Below, one piece after another: positions 52,027 to 61,603 of a stretch of DNA of 64,000 nucleotides. The DNA is from Clostridiaceae bacterium (GTDB taxonomy: Bacteria; Bacillota; Clostridia; Oscillospirales; Acutalibacteraceae). The notes under the pieces were generated by a model that made no database searches, was not told the DNA's origin, and saw only the letters and a program-made list of their open reading frames with translations. The position numbers and the translations under genes are program-made. Position 1 is the first letter of the stretch. The number at the start of each line of letters is the position of its first letter. Where the stretch lies: NCBI GenBank assembly GCA_016287385.1, contig JAEEWM010000015.1, forward strand, positions 58,853-122,852. The letters are read 5' to 3'.

Positions 52027-52044
52027 GGTTACAAAGTTGTAACC
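52027..52044. promoter_or_regulatory. Perfect 18-bp palindromic operator
   Basis: GGTTACAA-AG-TTGTAACC, just downstream of the -10 and about 30 bases before the coding start. It is the symmetric version of the near-palindrome in the same promoter, so one dimeric regulator could bind both. Confidence 0.65.
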
Positions 52045-52074
52045 GAAAGAAGTTTAATTTAAGGAGAAGTTCCT

Positions 52075-53289
52075 ATTCTTAACAGTATCCGTGATTTTGC
52101 CGTAAAAGCGGCAAAAACAGTAAAAAGAACAGTCAGTAAAAACTCTAAAAATATAATATCCGTAATGTTCGCCGCGGTGTCGGTCTTCGCGATTTTCGCC
52201 TGCCTGCTTTTCGGCGGAGTAAGACTCGGCTATAATATCAGTATGGATGGCAAGGTCATCACCACGGTGAGCAGTAAAAACGTCTATTATTCGGCTTGCG
52301 AAATAGTCGCACAGATAGTTGAGGGCGACGATGTGCTTTCCGTTCTGCCCGAAATCGAGATAGAAGCGGTTGTGACCGCCGATGACACGGTAAACAACTG
52401 TGACGAGGTCGTAAACGCCATCATCGATAACACCGATGAGATAGTATGGGCTTCCCGTCTGCATATAAACGGCGAGGCGTACGGCTGTGCGGAGCCGGAG
52501 GCGTTGGAAGCCGCGCTTGAAGCGCGCAGGACCGCGTTTGATATACCGGGCGCGGTATGCAAAAGCGAGTTTGCTGATGAAGTGCTCGTCGAAGAGGGCT
52601 ATTTCATCAAAGATGAGGTAGACGGGATATCCGCGCTTTCGGAGAGCATCGCGCTTATAAAAGTAAAAACGGTGGTTACCGAGTCGCGGTTGCAGTCGGT
52701 GCCGTATCAAACAGTTACCCAAAAGACCTCGGAGAAGCCGGCCGGCTACGTCAGCGTCAGCCGTCAGGGCGTATGCGGCACGGTGGAAATCAAAACCGAC
52801 ATCATATATATAAACGGTGAGGAAACCGACAGAATAACCACCTCGTCGAAGGTGACCGCGGAGCCGGTCAATGAGATAATCACGGTAGGCACCGCGCGTA
52901 CTTCCGGCGCGGGCGCAAGAGCGGTACTCAAATTCCCGCTGCCCGCGGGCGTTTGGGAAATATCCTGTCCGTTCGGCAAAGGCGGTCACAAGGGTGTTGA
53001 TTTACGTGCTCCGCACGGTACGCCGATAATGGCGGCGGCAGGCGGCACGGTCACGCTGGCGGGTGTTTACCGCAACTACGGCAACTGCGTTATAATCGAT
53101 CACGGCAACGGCTTTTCAACCCTCTATGCGCACGCGAGCAGTCTTTGCGTAAGGCAGGGCGATAAGGTTTCCGCCGGCGAAGTTATAGCGCTTGTCGGCT
53201 CGACCGGTTACTCAACCGGCAACCACCTGCATTTTGAAGTTTATGTCGGTGAAAACAGGGTAAATCCCCAACCGTATATAGGACTTTGA
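52075..53289 (+). CDS. Membrane-anchored M23 peptidase with G5-like region, probable ATT start
   Basis: About 404 residues. A basic N-terminus (LNSIRDFAVKAAKTVKRTVSKNSKN), a membrane helix (IISVMFAAVSVFAIFACLLFGG), an unknown extracellular part, a G5-like segment (ETDRITTSSKVTAEPVNEIITVGT), and an M23 domain with HKGVDLRAPHGTPI, YAHASSL and HLHFEVYVG. Likely a cell-wall endopeptidase. AAGGAG (52061-52066) is spaced eight bases from ATT 52075; an in-frame TAA ends at 52062 and there is no ATG, GTG or TTG before ATG 52165, which has no ribosome site. Hence ATT is my preferred start. Confidence 0.85.
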   Translation: MLNSIRDFAVKAAKTVKRTVSKNSKNIISVMFAAVSVFAIFACLLFGGVRLGYNISMDGKVITTVSSKNVYYSACEIVAQIVEGDDVLSVLPEIEIEAVVTADDTVNNCDEVVNAIIDNTDEIVWASRLHINGEAYGCAEPEALEAALEARRTAFDIPGAVCKSEFADEVLVEEGYFIKDEVDGISALSESIALIKVKTVVTESRLQSVPYQTVTQKTSEKPAGYVSVSRQGVCGTVEIKTDIIYINGEETDRITTSSKVTAEPVNEIITVGTARTSGAGARAVLKFPLPAGVWEISCPFGKGGHKGVDLRAPHGTPIMAAAGGTVTLAGVYRNYGNCVIIDHGNGFSTLYAHASSLCVRQGDKVSAGEVIALVGSTGYSTGNHLHFEVYVGENRVNPQPYIGL

Positions 53290-53306
53290 TAAATCTTTGC
53301 GTCATA

Positions 53307-53340
53307 ATGCTCCCGGAGTTTGCTCCGGGAGCATTTTTTT
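53307..53340 (+). terminator. Intrinsic terminator after the second M23 gene
   Basis: ATGCTCCCGGA and TCCGGGAGCAT arms around GTTTGC, followed by seven T. Confidence 0.9.
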
Positions 53341-53351
53341 GCCTTTATCAC

Positions 53352-53381
53352 TTGACTAAACCACAATATATGGTATATAAT
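53352..53381 (+). promoter_or_regulatory. Sigma-A promoter of the topoisomerase pair
   Basis: TTGACT (53352-53357) and TATAAT (53376-53381), 18-base spacer. A leader of about 150 bases follows with a hairpin GCACCG-TTTT-CGGTGC near 53447; I recognise no riboswitch in it. Confidence 0.6.
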
Positions 53382-53539
53382 AACTTCTGTATCGGTATTA
53401 AATAACTACGGTTGAGATTTGTCCGGTTGCTTCTGCTTAAAGCTATGCACCGTTTTCGGTGCGGGGACCGCGGTATTATTGCGTCCGGCAAAGCGGCAAA
53501 CCGGTTTGACTGTTACGATTAAATCAGGAGGAAAGAGTT

Positions 53540-55522
53540 TTGGCTCAGACAAAGGTTGAATACGGCAACGAAAGCATACAGAAGCTTGAAGGTCCCGACA
53601 GGGTGCGTAAACGCCCCGGCGTTATTTTCGGTTCGGACGGCCTTGACGGTTGCGAGCATTCCGTATTTGAGGTTATTTCCAATTCCATAGATGAGGCGCG
53701 CGAGGGCTACGGCAAAAAAATCGTTGTGACAAAATTTGCCGACGGTTCGATAGAAGTCGAGGATTTCGGGCGCGGTTGTCCGGTAGATTTCAACAACAAA
53801 GAAAACTGCTTTAACTGGGAACTTGTCTACTGCGAGCTCTACGCTGGCGGCAAGTACAATACCAACGACGGCGCGAATTACGAATATTCCGTAGGCCTTA
53901 ACGGCCTCGGTCTTTGCTCGACTCAGTATTCCGCCGAGTATATGGAGGTCGAAGTAAAGCGCGACGGTTACAAATACAATCTGCGCTTTGAAAAGGGCTA
54001 CAACGTAGGCGGACTCAAAAAAGAACCGTACTCCGGCAAGGATACGGGCACCAAGACCCGCTGGAAGCCCGATATCGAGGTATTCACCGATATAAATATT
54101 CCGAGCGAGTATTTTACAGACACTCTGCGCCGTCAGGCGATAGTGAACAACGGGCTGAAATTCGAGTTCCGCGAACAGCAGGGCGCGAGATTTATTTCCC
54201 GCGAGATAGTGTATAAAAACGGTATAGAGGATTACGTTAACGAAACGGTCGGCGAAAACAAGCTTACCTCGGTACAGCTCTGGCATACCGAGCGCAAAGG
54301 GCGCGACCGTGAGGACAAGCCCGAGTACAAGGTGAAAATCAACGTCGCTCTCACATTTTCAAATACCGTTCAGCTTAAAGAGTATTACCATAATTCAAGC
54401 TGGCTTGAATACGGAGGCGCGCCCGAAAAAGCGGTGCGCAACGCGTTTGTGTACCAGATAGACGCCTATATAAAGCAGAGCGGCAAGTATAAGTCGGGCG
54501 AGAGCAAGGTCACATTCGCGGATATCGAGGAGTGCCTCGTGCTTGTTATCTCCTCGTTTTCGACAATAACGTCTTACGAGAATCAGACTAAAAAGTCAAT
54601 TACCAATAAATTTATAGCCGACGCGATGACCGAGTTTTTGCGCCACCAGCTCGAAATCTATTTTATAGAGAACAAGGCGGAAGCCGACAGAATAGCCGAG
54701 CAGGTGCTCATAAACAAGCGCAGCCGCGAGAGAAGCGAAAAAGAACGCATAAACATAAAGAAAACGCTTCAAAGCAGTAACTCCATGGTGGATCGCGTTC
54801 AGAAGTTTGTAGACTGCCGCAGCCGCGACGTTGCGGAGCGCGAGCTTTATATTGTGGAGGGCGATTCGGCGCTCGGCTCGTGCAAGCTTGCACGCGACGC
54901 GCAATTCCAGGCGATTATGCCGGTGCGCGGCAAAATACTTAACTGCCTTAAAGCCGAATACGATAAAATTTTCAAAAGCGAGATAATTACCGACCTGCTT
55001 AAAGTGCTCGGATGCGGCGTTGAGGTCAAATCAAAATCGAATAAGAGTCTTTCAAATTTCAATATGGATAACCTGCGTTGGAGTAAAATAATTATATGTA
55101 CGGACGCGGACGTCGACGGTTTCCATATCCGCACGCTTATTCTTACTATGATTTACCGCCTGATGCCTACGCTGATAGCCGAGGGCAAGGTGTTTATCGC
55201 CGAAACTCCGCTTTATGAGATAAACACTAGGAGCAAAACCTATTTTGCCTACGACGAAAACGAAAAGAAAGAAATACTCGAAAAAATAGAGGGTGAAAAA
55301 TACACCTTACAGCGCAGTAAGGGACTCGGCGAAAACCAGCCCGATATGATGAACCTTACTACAATGAACCCCGATACCCGCCGTCTTATAAAGATAATGC
55401 CGGACGACGCGCAGATGACCGCCGAAATGTTCGATTTACTGCTCGGCGACAATCTCGCCGGCAGAAAAGATTATATTGCCGATAACGGATATCTTTATAT
55501 GGACGATATAGATTTGAGTTAG
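53540..55522 (+). CDS. Type II topoisomerase B subunit, ParE/GyrB-like, divergent
   Basis: 660 residues from TTG 53540, with AGGAGG eight bases upstream. ATPase and TOPRIM subunit of a gyrase/topoisomerase IV. Seen: RKRPGVIFGSDGLDGCEHSVFEVISNSIDEA, DFGRGCPVD, an unusual ATP-lid motif YSVGLNGLGLC where GyrB/ParE have SGGLHGVG, TOPRIM ELYIVEGDSALGSCKLARDAQFQAIMPVRGKILNC, CTDADVDGFHIRTL and QRSKGLGE. Likely the second (decatenating) type II enzyme beside a standard gyrase elsewhere; which it is cannot be set by sequence alone. Partner subunit follows 10 bases later. Confidence 0.88.
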   Translation: MAQTKVEYGNESIQKLEGPDRVRKRPGVIFGSDGLDGCEHSVFEVISNSIDEAREGYGKKIVVTKFADGSIEVEDFGRGCPVDFNNKENCFNWELVYCELYAGGKYNTNDGANYEYSVGLNGLGLCSTQYSAEYMEVEVKRDGYKYNLRFEKGYNVGGLKKEPYSGKDTGTKTRWKPDIEVFTDINIPSEYFTDTLRRQAIVNNGLKFEFREQQGARFISREIVYKNGIEDYVNETVGENKLTSVQLWHTERKGRDREDKPEYKVKINVALTFSNTVQLKEYYHNSSWLEYGGAPEKAVRNAFVYQIDAYIKQSGKYKSGESKVTFADIEECLVLVISSFSTITSYENQTKKSITNKFIADAMTEFLRHQLEIYFIENKAEADRIAEQVLINKRSRERSEKERINIKKTLQSSNSMVDRVQKFVDCRSRDVAERELYIVEGDSALGSCKLARDAQFQAIMPVRGKILNCLKAEYDKIFKSEIITDLLKVLGCGVEVKSKSNKSLSNFNMDNLRWSKIIICTDADVDGFHIRTLILTMIYRLMPTLIAEGKVFIAETPLYEINTRSKTYFAYDENEKKEILEKIEGEKYTLQRSKGLGENQPDMMNLTTMNPDTRRLIKIMPDDAQMTAEMFDLLLGDNLAGRKDYIADNGYLYMDDIDLS

Positions 55523-55532
55523 GAGAAAACAA

Positions 55533-57776
55533 ATGGCTCAAAGGAAGAGGAAAGAAACAGCACAGGATAAAAAGCGCCCCGAGGCGCAGGCGTATATCGC
55601 CGGCGCCGGCACCGTTGTTGACGAGAGCGTTACCGAAACGCTCAAATCAAATTTCATGCCCTACGCGATGAGCGTAATAGTATCCCGCGCCATACCTGAA
55701 ATCGACGGTTTTAAGCCGTCGCACAGAAAACTGCTTTATACGATGTATAAAATGGGACTGCTGGACGGTCCTACAATAAAATCGGCTAATATCGTCGGGC
55801 GTACCATGCAATTAAATCCCCACGGCGACGCGGCGATTTATGATACCATGGTGCGGCTGAGTGAAGGCAACGGCGCGCTTCTGCATCCGTTTGTCGCTTC
55901 GAAGGGTTCGTTCGGCAAGGCGTATTCGCGCGATATGCAGTGCGCCGCCGCGCGTTATACCGAAGCAAAGCTCGCGCCTATATCGGCGGAGCTTTTCGCC
56001 GATATAGAAAAAGATACGGTCGATTTTGTCGACAACTATGACGCGACCATGAAAGAGCCGGTGCTTTTCCCGGTAACTTTCCCGACGGTGCTTGTAAACG
56101 CCAATATGGGTATCGCCGCCGGCATGGCAAGCTCTATTTGTTCGTTTAATCTCAAAGAGGTTTGCGAGACCACGATAGCTTATATAAAGGATGAGGACAT
56201 AAACATCGCCGATACGCTTCCCGCTCCCGACTTTTCGATAGGCGGAGAATTGCTTTATAACCGCGAGCAAATGGAAAAAATATATGAAACCGGGCGCGGC
56301 AGTTTTAAGGTGAGGGGCACCTACGTTTACGATAAAGCCAACAACTGCATAGATATCAAGTCCATACCGCCCACCACGACGACCGAGGCGATAATCGAAA
56401 AGGTCATAGAGCTCGCAAAGGCGAAAAAGATAACCGAAATTAACGATATACGCGACGAAACCGACCTTTCCGGTTTGCAGATAACCGTTGACTTAAAGCG
56501 CGGCACAGACCCCGAAAAGCTTATGGCAAAGCTTTATAAGATGACCCCGCTTCAGGATAGCTTTGCCTGCAATTTCAACGTCCTTATCGCCAGCACTCCG
56601 CGCGTTATGGGCATAAAGGAGATAATCAGCGAGTGGGTCGCGTTCAGAAGCGAGTGTGTGCGCCGTCGCGTTTATTACAAGCTTTCGAAAGCAAAGGATA
56701 AACTTCACCTGCTTAAAGGTATGCAGAAGATACTGCTCGATATCGATAAGGCGATAAAGATAGTGCGTGAAACCGCCAACGAAAAAGACGTGGTGCCTAA
56801 CCTCATGATAGGATTCGGCATTGATGAGATTCAGGCGGAATACGTTGCCGAAATAAAACTCCGCCACTTGAACCGCGAGTATATACTGGACCGGCTTGAA
56901 GATATAGAGAAACTGCAAAAAACCATTGAGGAGATGCAGTCGATACTCGATTCGCGCTCCAAAATCAAGCGCATTATAGTAGATGAGCTTACCGAGGTTA
57001 TGGAAAAATACGGCGCCGAGCGAAAGACCGCCATTGTATCGACTTACGAGGACGACGCGGATACCGATGACGGGCCGGTAGACGATTCACCCGTGACTCT
57101 GTTCTTTACCCGCGACGGATATTTCAAAAAAATCACGCCGCAGTCGCTTCGTATGAGCGGCGAGCAGAAGCTAAAGGACGGCGATAAGCTTGTGCAAACA
57201 ATAGAGGCGGCAAACGATTACGATTTGCTGTTCTTTACCAACGCCGAACAGGTATACAAGAGCCGCGTCGCCGATTTTGCCGACGGTAAGGCGAGCGTGC
57301 TTGGCGACTTTGTAGCCGGTAAACTTGAATACGACGAGGGTGAAAGCAGCATTTATATGGTCGCAACCAAGGACTATTCCGGATTTATGCTCTTTGTGTT
57401 TGATAACGGCAGAATAGCAAAGGTTCCGCTTTCCTCGTACGAGACCAAAACGAACCGCAAAAAGCTGATAAAGGCGTACTGCGGAAAATTCAAATTACAT
57501 TCGGTATTCCATTTTGACTCCGACCGTGATATAATACTCAAATCGACGGGCGGCAGAATGCTTATAGTGAACACCGCTTCCATTCCGCTTAAATCCTCAA
57601 AGGAGAACGGCGGCATAGCGGTCATGACGCAAAAGAAAGGTCAGCGAATCTACACCGTTAAGAATTATACCGCCGGCAAACTCGAAAACGAGCACCGCTA
57701 CCGCACCAAAAATCTTCCCGCGGCGGGTTCGCTCGCGCCCTCCGGCGGCGCATCGCAGGCAAAACTCAATCTGTAA
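55533..57776 (+). CDS. Type II topoisomerase A subunit, ParC/GyrA-like, divergent
   Basis: 747 residues; DNA-cleaving subunit. SNFMPYAMSVIVSRAIPEIDGFKPSHRKLLYTMYKMG, the winged-helix region ANIVGRTMQLNPHGDAAIYDTMVRL, and active-site Tyr about 142 in QCAAARYTEAKLAP. A coiled tower with EIQAEYVAEIKLRHLNREYI follows, then a C-terminal beta-pinwheel-like domain. Sequence around the active site departs from classic gyrase (for example IPEIDGFKPSHRK for LPDVRDGLKPVHRR), as in the B subunit, so the pair has diverged together. GGAG precedes the ATG. Confidence 0.88.
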   Translation: MAQRKRKETAQDKKRPEAQAYIAGAGTVVDESVTETLKSNFMPYAMSVIVSRAIPEIDGFKPSHRKLLYTMYKMGLLDGPTIKSANIVGRTMQLNPHGDAAIYDTMVRLSEGNGALLHPFVASKGSFGKAYSRDMQCAAARYTEAKLAPISAELFADIEKDTVDFVDNYDATMKEPVLFPVTFPTVLVNANMGIAAGMASSICSFNLKEVCETTIAYIKDEDINIADTLPAPDFSIGGELLYNREQMEKIYETGRGSFKVRGTYVYDKANNCIDIKSIPPTTTTEAIIEKVIELAKAKKITEINDIRDETDLSGLQITVDLKRGTDPEKLMAKLYKMTPLQDSFACNFNVLIASTPRVMGIKEIISEWVAFRSECVRRRVYYKLSKAKDKLHLLKGMQKILLDIDKAIKIVRETANEKDVVPNLMIGFGIDEIQAEYVAEIKLRHLNREYILDRLEDIEKLQKTIEEMQSILDSRSKIKRIIVDELTEVMEKYGAERKTAIVSTYEDDADTDDGPVDDSPVTLFFTRDGYFKKITPQSLRMSGEQKLKDGDKLVQTIEAANDYDLLFFTNAEQVYKSRVADFADGKASVLGDFVAGKLEYDEGESSIYMVATKDYSGFMLFVFDNGRIAKVPLSSYETKTNRKKLIKAYCGKFKLHSVFHFDSDRDIILKSTGGRMLIVNTASIPLKSSKENGGIAVMTQKKGQRIYTVKNYTAGKLENEHRYRTKNLPAAGSLAPSGGASQAKLNL

Positions 57777-57913
57777 AACAAAAACCGCTCAAAAAGCGTA
57801 AACGCAATTCGGGCGGCTGTCCGCCCGAAGTCGCAAACGCCGTTTTGGGCTGACGTTTTAAGTTTTCGCATTTTGATTTAATTTATACATTTCTCTTTGG
57901 AGTTGATAAACAA
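57777..57913. other. Intergenic region before valS
   Basis: Contains a strong hairpin TTCGGGCGG-CTG-TCCGCCCGAA (about 57811-57832), not followed by a T-run, and an AT-rich stretch that may hold the valS promoter. It is too short for a T-box and lacks T-box motifs. Confidence 0.5.
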
Positions 57914-60547
57914 ATGAGCAAAGAACTTGCCAAACAGTACGACCCGAAAGAAGTTGAAGACCGCATATATAAAATGTGGCTTGACGGCAAATATTTTCAC
58001 GCAAAGCGCGAGGAGGGAAAGGATACCTATACGATAGTTATCCCGCCTCCGAATATTACCGGTCAGCTCCATATGGGCCACGCGCTGGATAATACCTTGC
58101 AGGATATTCTCATCCGATTTAAGCGTATGCAGGGGTACGATACCCTGTGGCTTCCCGGCACCGACCACGCTTCTATCGCGACCGAGGCGAAAATAGTCGA
58201 GGCAATGCGCAAAGAGGGCGTAACCAAGGAGGATATCGGAAGAGAGGGCTTCCTTGAACGCGCCTGGGACTGGAAAGCCAAATACGGCGGCAGAATTATC
58301 GAGCAGCTTAAAAAGATGGGCTCCTCCTGCGACTGGGACCGTGAGCGCTTCACTATGGACGAGGGCTGTTCAAAAGCCGTGCGCGAGGTTTTCGTAAACC
58401 TTTATAACAAAGGACTTATTTACAGGGGCGAGCGCATAATAAACTGGTGTCCGCACTGCCTTACCTCGATATCCGACGCCGAAGTTGAATACGAGGACCA
58501 GGCGGGTCACTTCTGGCATCTGCGTTACCCGTTCAGCGACGGCAGCGGATATCTTGAACTTGCGACCACCCGTCCCGAAACTCTGCTCGGCGATACCGCC
58601 GTCGCGGTAAACCCGAACGATGAAAGATATAAGGACGTCGTGGGCAAAACTCTTATTTTGCCTATCGTTCACCGTGAGATACCGGTCGTTGCCGACGATT
58701 ATGTGGAAATTGATTTCGGTACCGGCGTTGTTAAAATCACACCGGCGCACGACCCGAACGACTTTGAAGTGGGCCTCCGCCATAATCTGCCGGTCGTAAA
58801 TGTTCTGACCGAGGATGCCAGGATCACATCCGATTATCCGAAGTACGCCGGTATGGACAGATATGAGGCGAGAAAAGCGATAGTCGCCGACCTTGAAGCC
58901 GAGGGTGCCCTCGTAAAGGTCGAGGATTATAACCATAACGTCGGCACCTGCTACCGTTGCGGCACCACCGTTGAGCCGCGCGTTTCAAAGCAGTGGTTCG
59001 TTAAAATGAAGCCGCTCGCCGGCCCCGCTATTGAGGCGGTTAAAAAAGGCGAGACGAAATTCGTGCCTTCGCGCTTTGAAAAGGTTTATTTTCACTGGCT
59101 CGAAAATATCCGCGACTGGTGCATTTCGCGCCAGCTCTGGTGGGGTCACAGAATACCCGCCTGGTATTGCGACGACTGCGGCGAAATAACCGTCAGCCGT
59201 GACGGGGCAAGCTGCTGCGCGCACTGCGGCAGTAAAAACATACACCAGGACCCCGATACGCTTGACACCTGGTTTTCTTCGGCGCTCTGGCCGTTTTCGA
59301 CTCTCGGATGGCCCGAGCAGACAGAGGACCTCAAACACTATTATCCGACGAATACGCTCGTTACCGGCTACGATATTATACCGTTCTGGGTAATGCGTAT
59401 GATGTTCTCGGGAATAGAGCATACCGGCGAAGTGCCTTTTGATACGGTGCTTATCCACGGTCTTGTACGCGATTCGCAGGGCAGGAAGATGTCTAAGTCG
59501 CTCGGCAACGGCGTAGACCCGCTTGAAGTTATAGACAGCTTCGGCGCGGACGCGCTTCGCTTCTCGCTTGCAACCGGCAACAGTCCCGGCAATGATATGA
59601 GATATATTCCCGAACGCGTTGAGGCAAGCCGCAATTTTGCAAATAAGATATGGAACGCCGCGCGGTTCATACTTATGAATCTTAAAGGTGAAGCGCCGCT
59701 TGAATTCGAACTGTCCGATCTTTCGCTTGAAGATAAGTGGATAATATCCAAATATAACACTCTCATTAAAGAAGTTACGGTCAACCTCGACCGCTTTGAG
59801 CTCGGTATGGCGGTGCAGAAGCTATATGATTTCATCTGGGATGTTTTCTGCGACTGGTATATAGAAATATGCAAATCACGCTTAAACGGGGAGGATGAAA
59901 AGGCGGCGAATACCGCTCGCGCCGTTTTGGTGTTCGTATTCGGAGGCACGCTGAAACTCCTTCATCCATTTATGCCGTTTATAACCGAGGAAATATGGCA
60001 GAGTATGCCGAAAGGCGAGGGCGAAGAGGTCATTATGACCTGTTCTTTCCCGAAGTTTGATAAAGCTTATGACTTTGCGGACGAGGAAACCGAGTTTGAA
60101 CGCATAATGCAGGTTATAAGGGCGATAAGAAACCGCAGAGCGGAAATGAACGTTCCGCCCTCAAAGAAAGCGCAGGTTTTCATAAAGACCGATTACCCTG
60201 AAACCTTCACGGCGGGCGCGGCTTATATATGCCGTCTGGCTTACGCGTCGGACAGCGGCGTGGTGGCTTCCTACGATGACGATACCGCCGTTTGCGTGGT
60301 TACCGATTCGGCTACGGCGTATATGCCGATGAGCGAGCTTATCGATATTGAAGCGGAGCTTGAGCGCCTTAATAAAGAGCTCCTGAAAGCAAACGAGGAT
60401 AAGCGGTTCTTTGAAAACAAGCTCAATAATCAGGGCTTCATTTCAAAGGCGCCCGAAGCGGTCATAAATAAGCAAAAAGAGGGACTCGAAAAGGTGCTTC
60501 AGAGAATTGCGCTTATAAACAGCAGTATCGAACGGCTTAAAAAATAA
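57914..60547 (+). CDS. valS: Valyl-tRNA synthetase
   Basis: 877 residues, class Ia synthetase. [18 protein letters not shown] at the start, HIGH motif as HMGH in [22 protein letters not shown]1 editing domain ([17 protein letters not shown] ... [20 protein letters not shown]), zinc-type insert, KMSKS in [18 protein letters not shown], and the C-terminal coiled coil ([42 protein letters not shown]) typical of ValRS. Complete length. ATG preceded by GGAG. Single-gene unit with its own terminator. Confidence 0.97.
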   Translation: MSKELAKQYDPKEVEDRIYKMWLDGKYFHAKREEGKDTYTIVIPPPNITGQLHMGHALDNTLQDILIRFKRMQGYDTLWLPGTDHASIATEAKIVEAMRKEGVTKEDIGREGFLERAWDWKAKYGGRIIEQLKKMGSSCDWDRERFTMDEGCSKAVREVFVNLYNKGLIYRGERIINWCPHCLTSISDAEVEYEDQAGHFWHLRYPFSDGSGYLELATTRPETLLGDTAVAVNPNDERYKDVVGKTLILPIVHREIPVVADDYVEIDFGTGVVKITPAHDPNDFEVGLRHNLPVVNVLTEDARITSDYPKYAGMDRYEARKAIVADLEAEGALVKVEDYNHNVGTCYRCGTTVEPRVSKQWFVKMKPLAGPAIEAVKKGETKFVPSRFEKVYFHWLENIRDWCISRQLWWGHRIPAWYCDDCGEITVSRDGASCCAHCGSKNIHQDPDTLDTWFSSALWPFSTLGWPEQTEDLKHYYPTNTLVTGYDIIPFWVMRMMFSGIEHTGEVPFDTVLIHGLVRDSQGRKMSKSLGNGVDPLEVIDSFGADALRFSLATGNSPGNDMRYIPERVEASRNFANKIWNAARFILMNLKGEAPLEFELSDLSLEDKWIISKYNTLIKEVTVNLDRFELGMAVQKLYDFIWDVFCDWYIEICKSRLNGEDEKAANTARAVLVFVFGGTLKLLHPFMPFITEEIWQSMPKGEGEEVIMTCSFPKFDKAYDFADEETEFERIMQVIRAIRNRRAEMNVPPSKKAQVFIKTDYPETFTAGAAYICRLAYASDSGVVASYDDDTAVCVVTDSATAYMPMSELIDIEAELERLNKELLKANEDKRFFENKLNNQGFISKAPEAVINKQKEGLEKVLQRIALINSSIERLKK

Positions 60548-60562
60548 TATAACGCTTAAACC

Positions 60563-60599
60563 AAAAGAGGGTGGCAGAAAATCTGCCGCCCTCTTTTTT
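60563..60599 (+). terminator. Intrinsic terminator of valS
   Basis: GAGGG-T-GGCAGA pairs with TCTGCC-G-CCCTC around AAA, followed by six T. Confidence 0.92.
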
Positions 60600-60839
60600 G
60601 CGGGGAGAGTTTTATGTTTTGCCCCCGCTATATCAAACGGCCAATAAGCAAAAAATCGAAAACCGACTGCGCTTTAATTGACCTGAAAATATTATCGGTA
60701 AACTGAACGGTAAAACACCTGTAAAATAATGGAACCGACAAAATAACGGATATTTTTTACTTTAACATCGACAGCTTTTTTATACGCGTGCATATATAAT
60801 TTTTATATATGTACGTTTTCTTTTTCGGAGGTTAAAAAA
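60600..60839 (+). promoter_or_regulatory. spoIIA upstream region with two 0A-box-like sites and an AT palindrome
   Basis: About 240 bases with no gene. Reverse-strand matches to the Spo0A core TGTCGAA are TGTCGAT at 60773-60767 (6 of 7) and TGTCGGT at 60740-60734 (5 of 7). A palindrome CATATATAA-TTT-TTATATATG spans 60791-60811. spoIIA is a classic Spo0A/sigma-H target; a clear sigma-H -10 was not found. Confidence 0.4.
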
Positions 60840-61145
60840 ATGGCAGTTGAAATCACGATAAAGGGCGAGGTCGTAACGGCGTGTCTTTCGGGCGAGATAG
60901 ACCACCACAGCGCCGCCGGGATGAGAGAAAAAATCGACGAGGCGATAGACTGCAATATGCCGTCTATTCTCGTGCTCGATTTCGGCGGAGTAAGTTTTAT
61001 GGATAGCTCGGGTATAGGTCTTATTATGGGCAGATACCGGAATCTTCAAAAAATCGGCGCAAAAATGAATATAACCGGAGCGTCGCCGCAGATATCAAAG
61101 GTGCTGCGTCTTGCCGGGATGAACCGGCTTGCAAAGCTTGACTGA
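60840..61145 (+). CDS. spoIIAA: Anti-sigma F factor antagonist
   Basis: 101-residue STAS-domain protein. In the forespore the dephosphorylated form binds SpoIIAB and frees sigma-F. GEIDHHSAAGMREKIDEAI matches the B. subtilis ELDHHTAE region, and VLDFGGVSFMDSSGIGLIMGRYRNL contains the phosphorylated serine (about Ser56, the first Ser of DSSG). GGAGG precedes the ATG. First gene of the spoIIAA-spoIIAB-sigF operon, 14 bases before spoIIAB. Confidence 0.95.
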   Translation: MAVEITIKGEVVTACLSGEIDHHSAAGMREKIDEAIDCNMPSILVLDFGGVSFMDSSGIGLIMGRYRNLQKIGAKMNITGASPQISKVLRLAGMNRLAKLD

Positions 61146-61159
61146 AAGGAAGTATAAAA

Positions 61160-61603
61160 ATGCAAATAATCAATAAGTTCAATATGAGTCTTTTTGCGCG
61201 CTCGGCAAACGAGGGCTTTGCCCGTTCGTGCATATCGGCGTTTGCCGCGCAGCTTGACCCCACGCTCGAAGAGCTTAATGACATTAAAACCGCCGTTTCA
61301 GAGGCGGTGACAAACTGTATAGTCCACGCCTACCGCGAAAAGCTCGGTAAAATTTACATAACGGCGGAGATAGTCGAGGGCGGCGTTCTTAAAATAAGGA
61401 TAAGGGATACCGGCTGCGGTATAGAAAACGTACCGCTCGCCCTTGAACCGCTTTTTACCACCGTCGGCGGTGAGCGCGCGGGGCTTGGCTTTGCCGTTAT
61501 GCAGAGCTTTATGGACAGTGTGCGCGTGACGTCGAAGGTCGGCAAGGGCACAACGGTCCTTATGAAAAAAAGAATAGCGCCGAGAATAACCGTAAATGGT
61601 TAA
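61160..61603 (+). CDS. spoIIAB: Anti-sigma F factor and serine kinase
   Basis: 147 residues, GHKL-family kinase. It holds sigma-F inactive and phosphorylates SpoIIAA. FNMSLFARSANEGFARSCISAFAAQLDPTLEELNDIKTAVSEAVTNCIVHAY includes the N-box (E-A-V-T-N), IRDTGCGIENV is the G1 box and GGERAGLGFAVMQSFMD the G2/ATP-lid. Full length. The sigF start overlaps its stop by 8 bases. Confidence 0.96.
   Translation: MQIINKFNMSLFARSANEGFARSCISAFAAQLDPTLEELNDIKTAVSEAVTNCIVHAYREKLGKIYITAEIVEGGVLKIRIRDTGCGIENVPLALEPLFTTVGGERAGLGFAVMQSFMDSVRVTSKVGKGTTVLMKKRIAPRITVNG

Noticed and set aside
52054..52989. 311-codon minus-strand frame opposite the M23 gene
   Set aside because: The plus-strand M23 motifs are decisive.
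57777..57913. T-box riboswitch upstream of valS
   Set aside because: Too short and no T-box sequence (AGGGTGGNACCGCG-type) is present.
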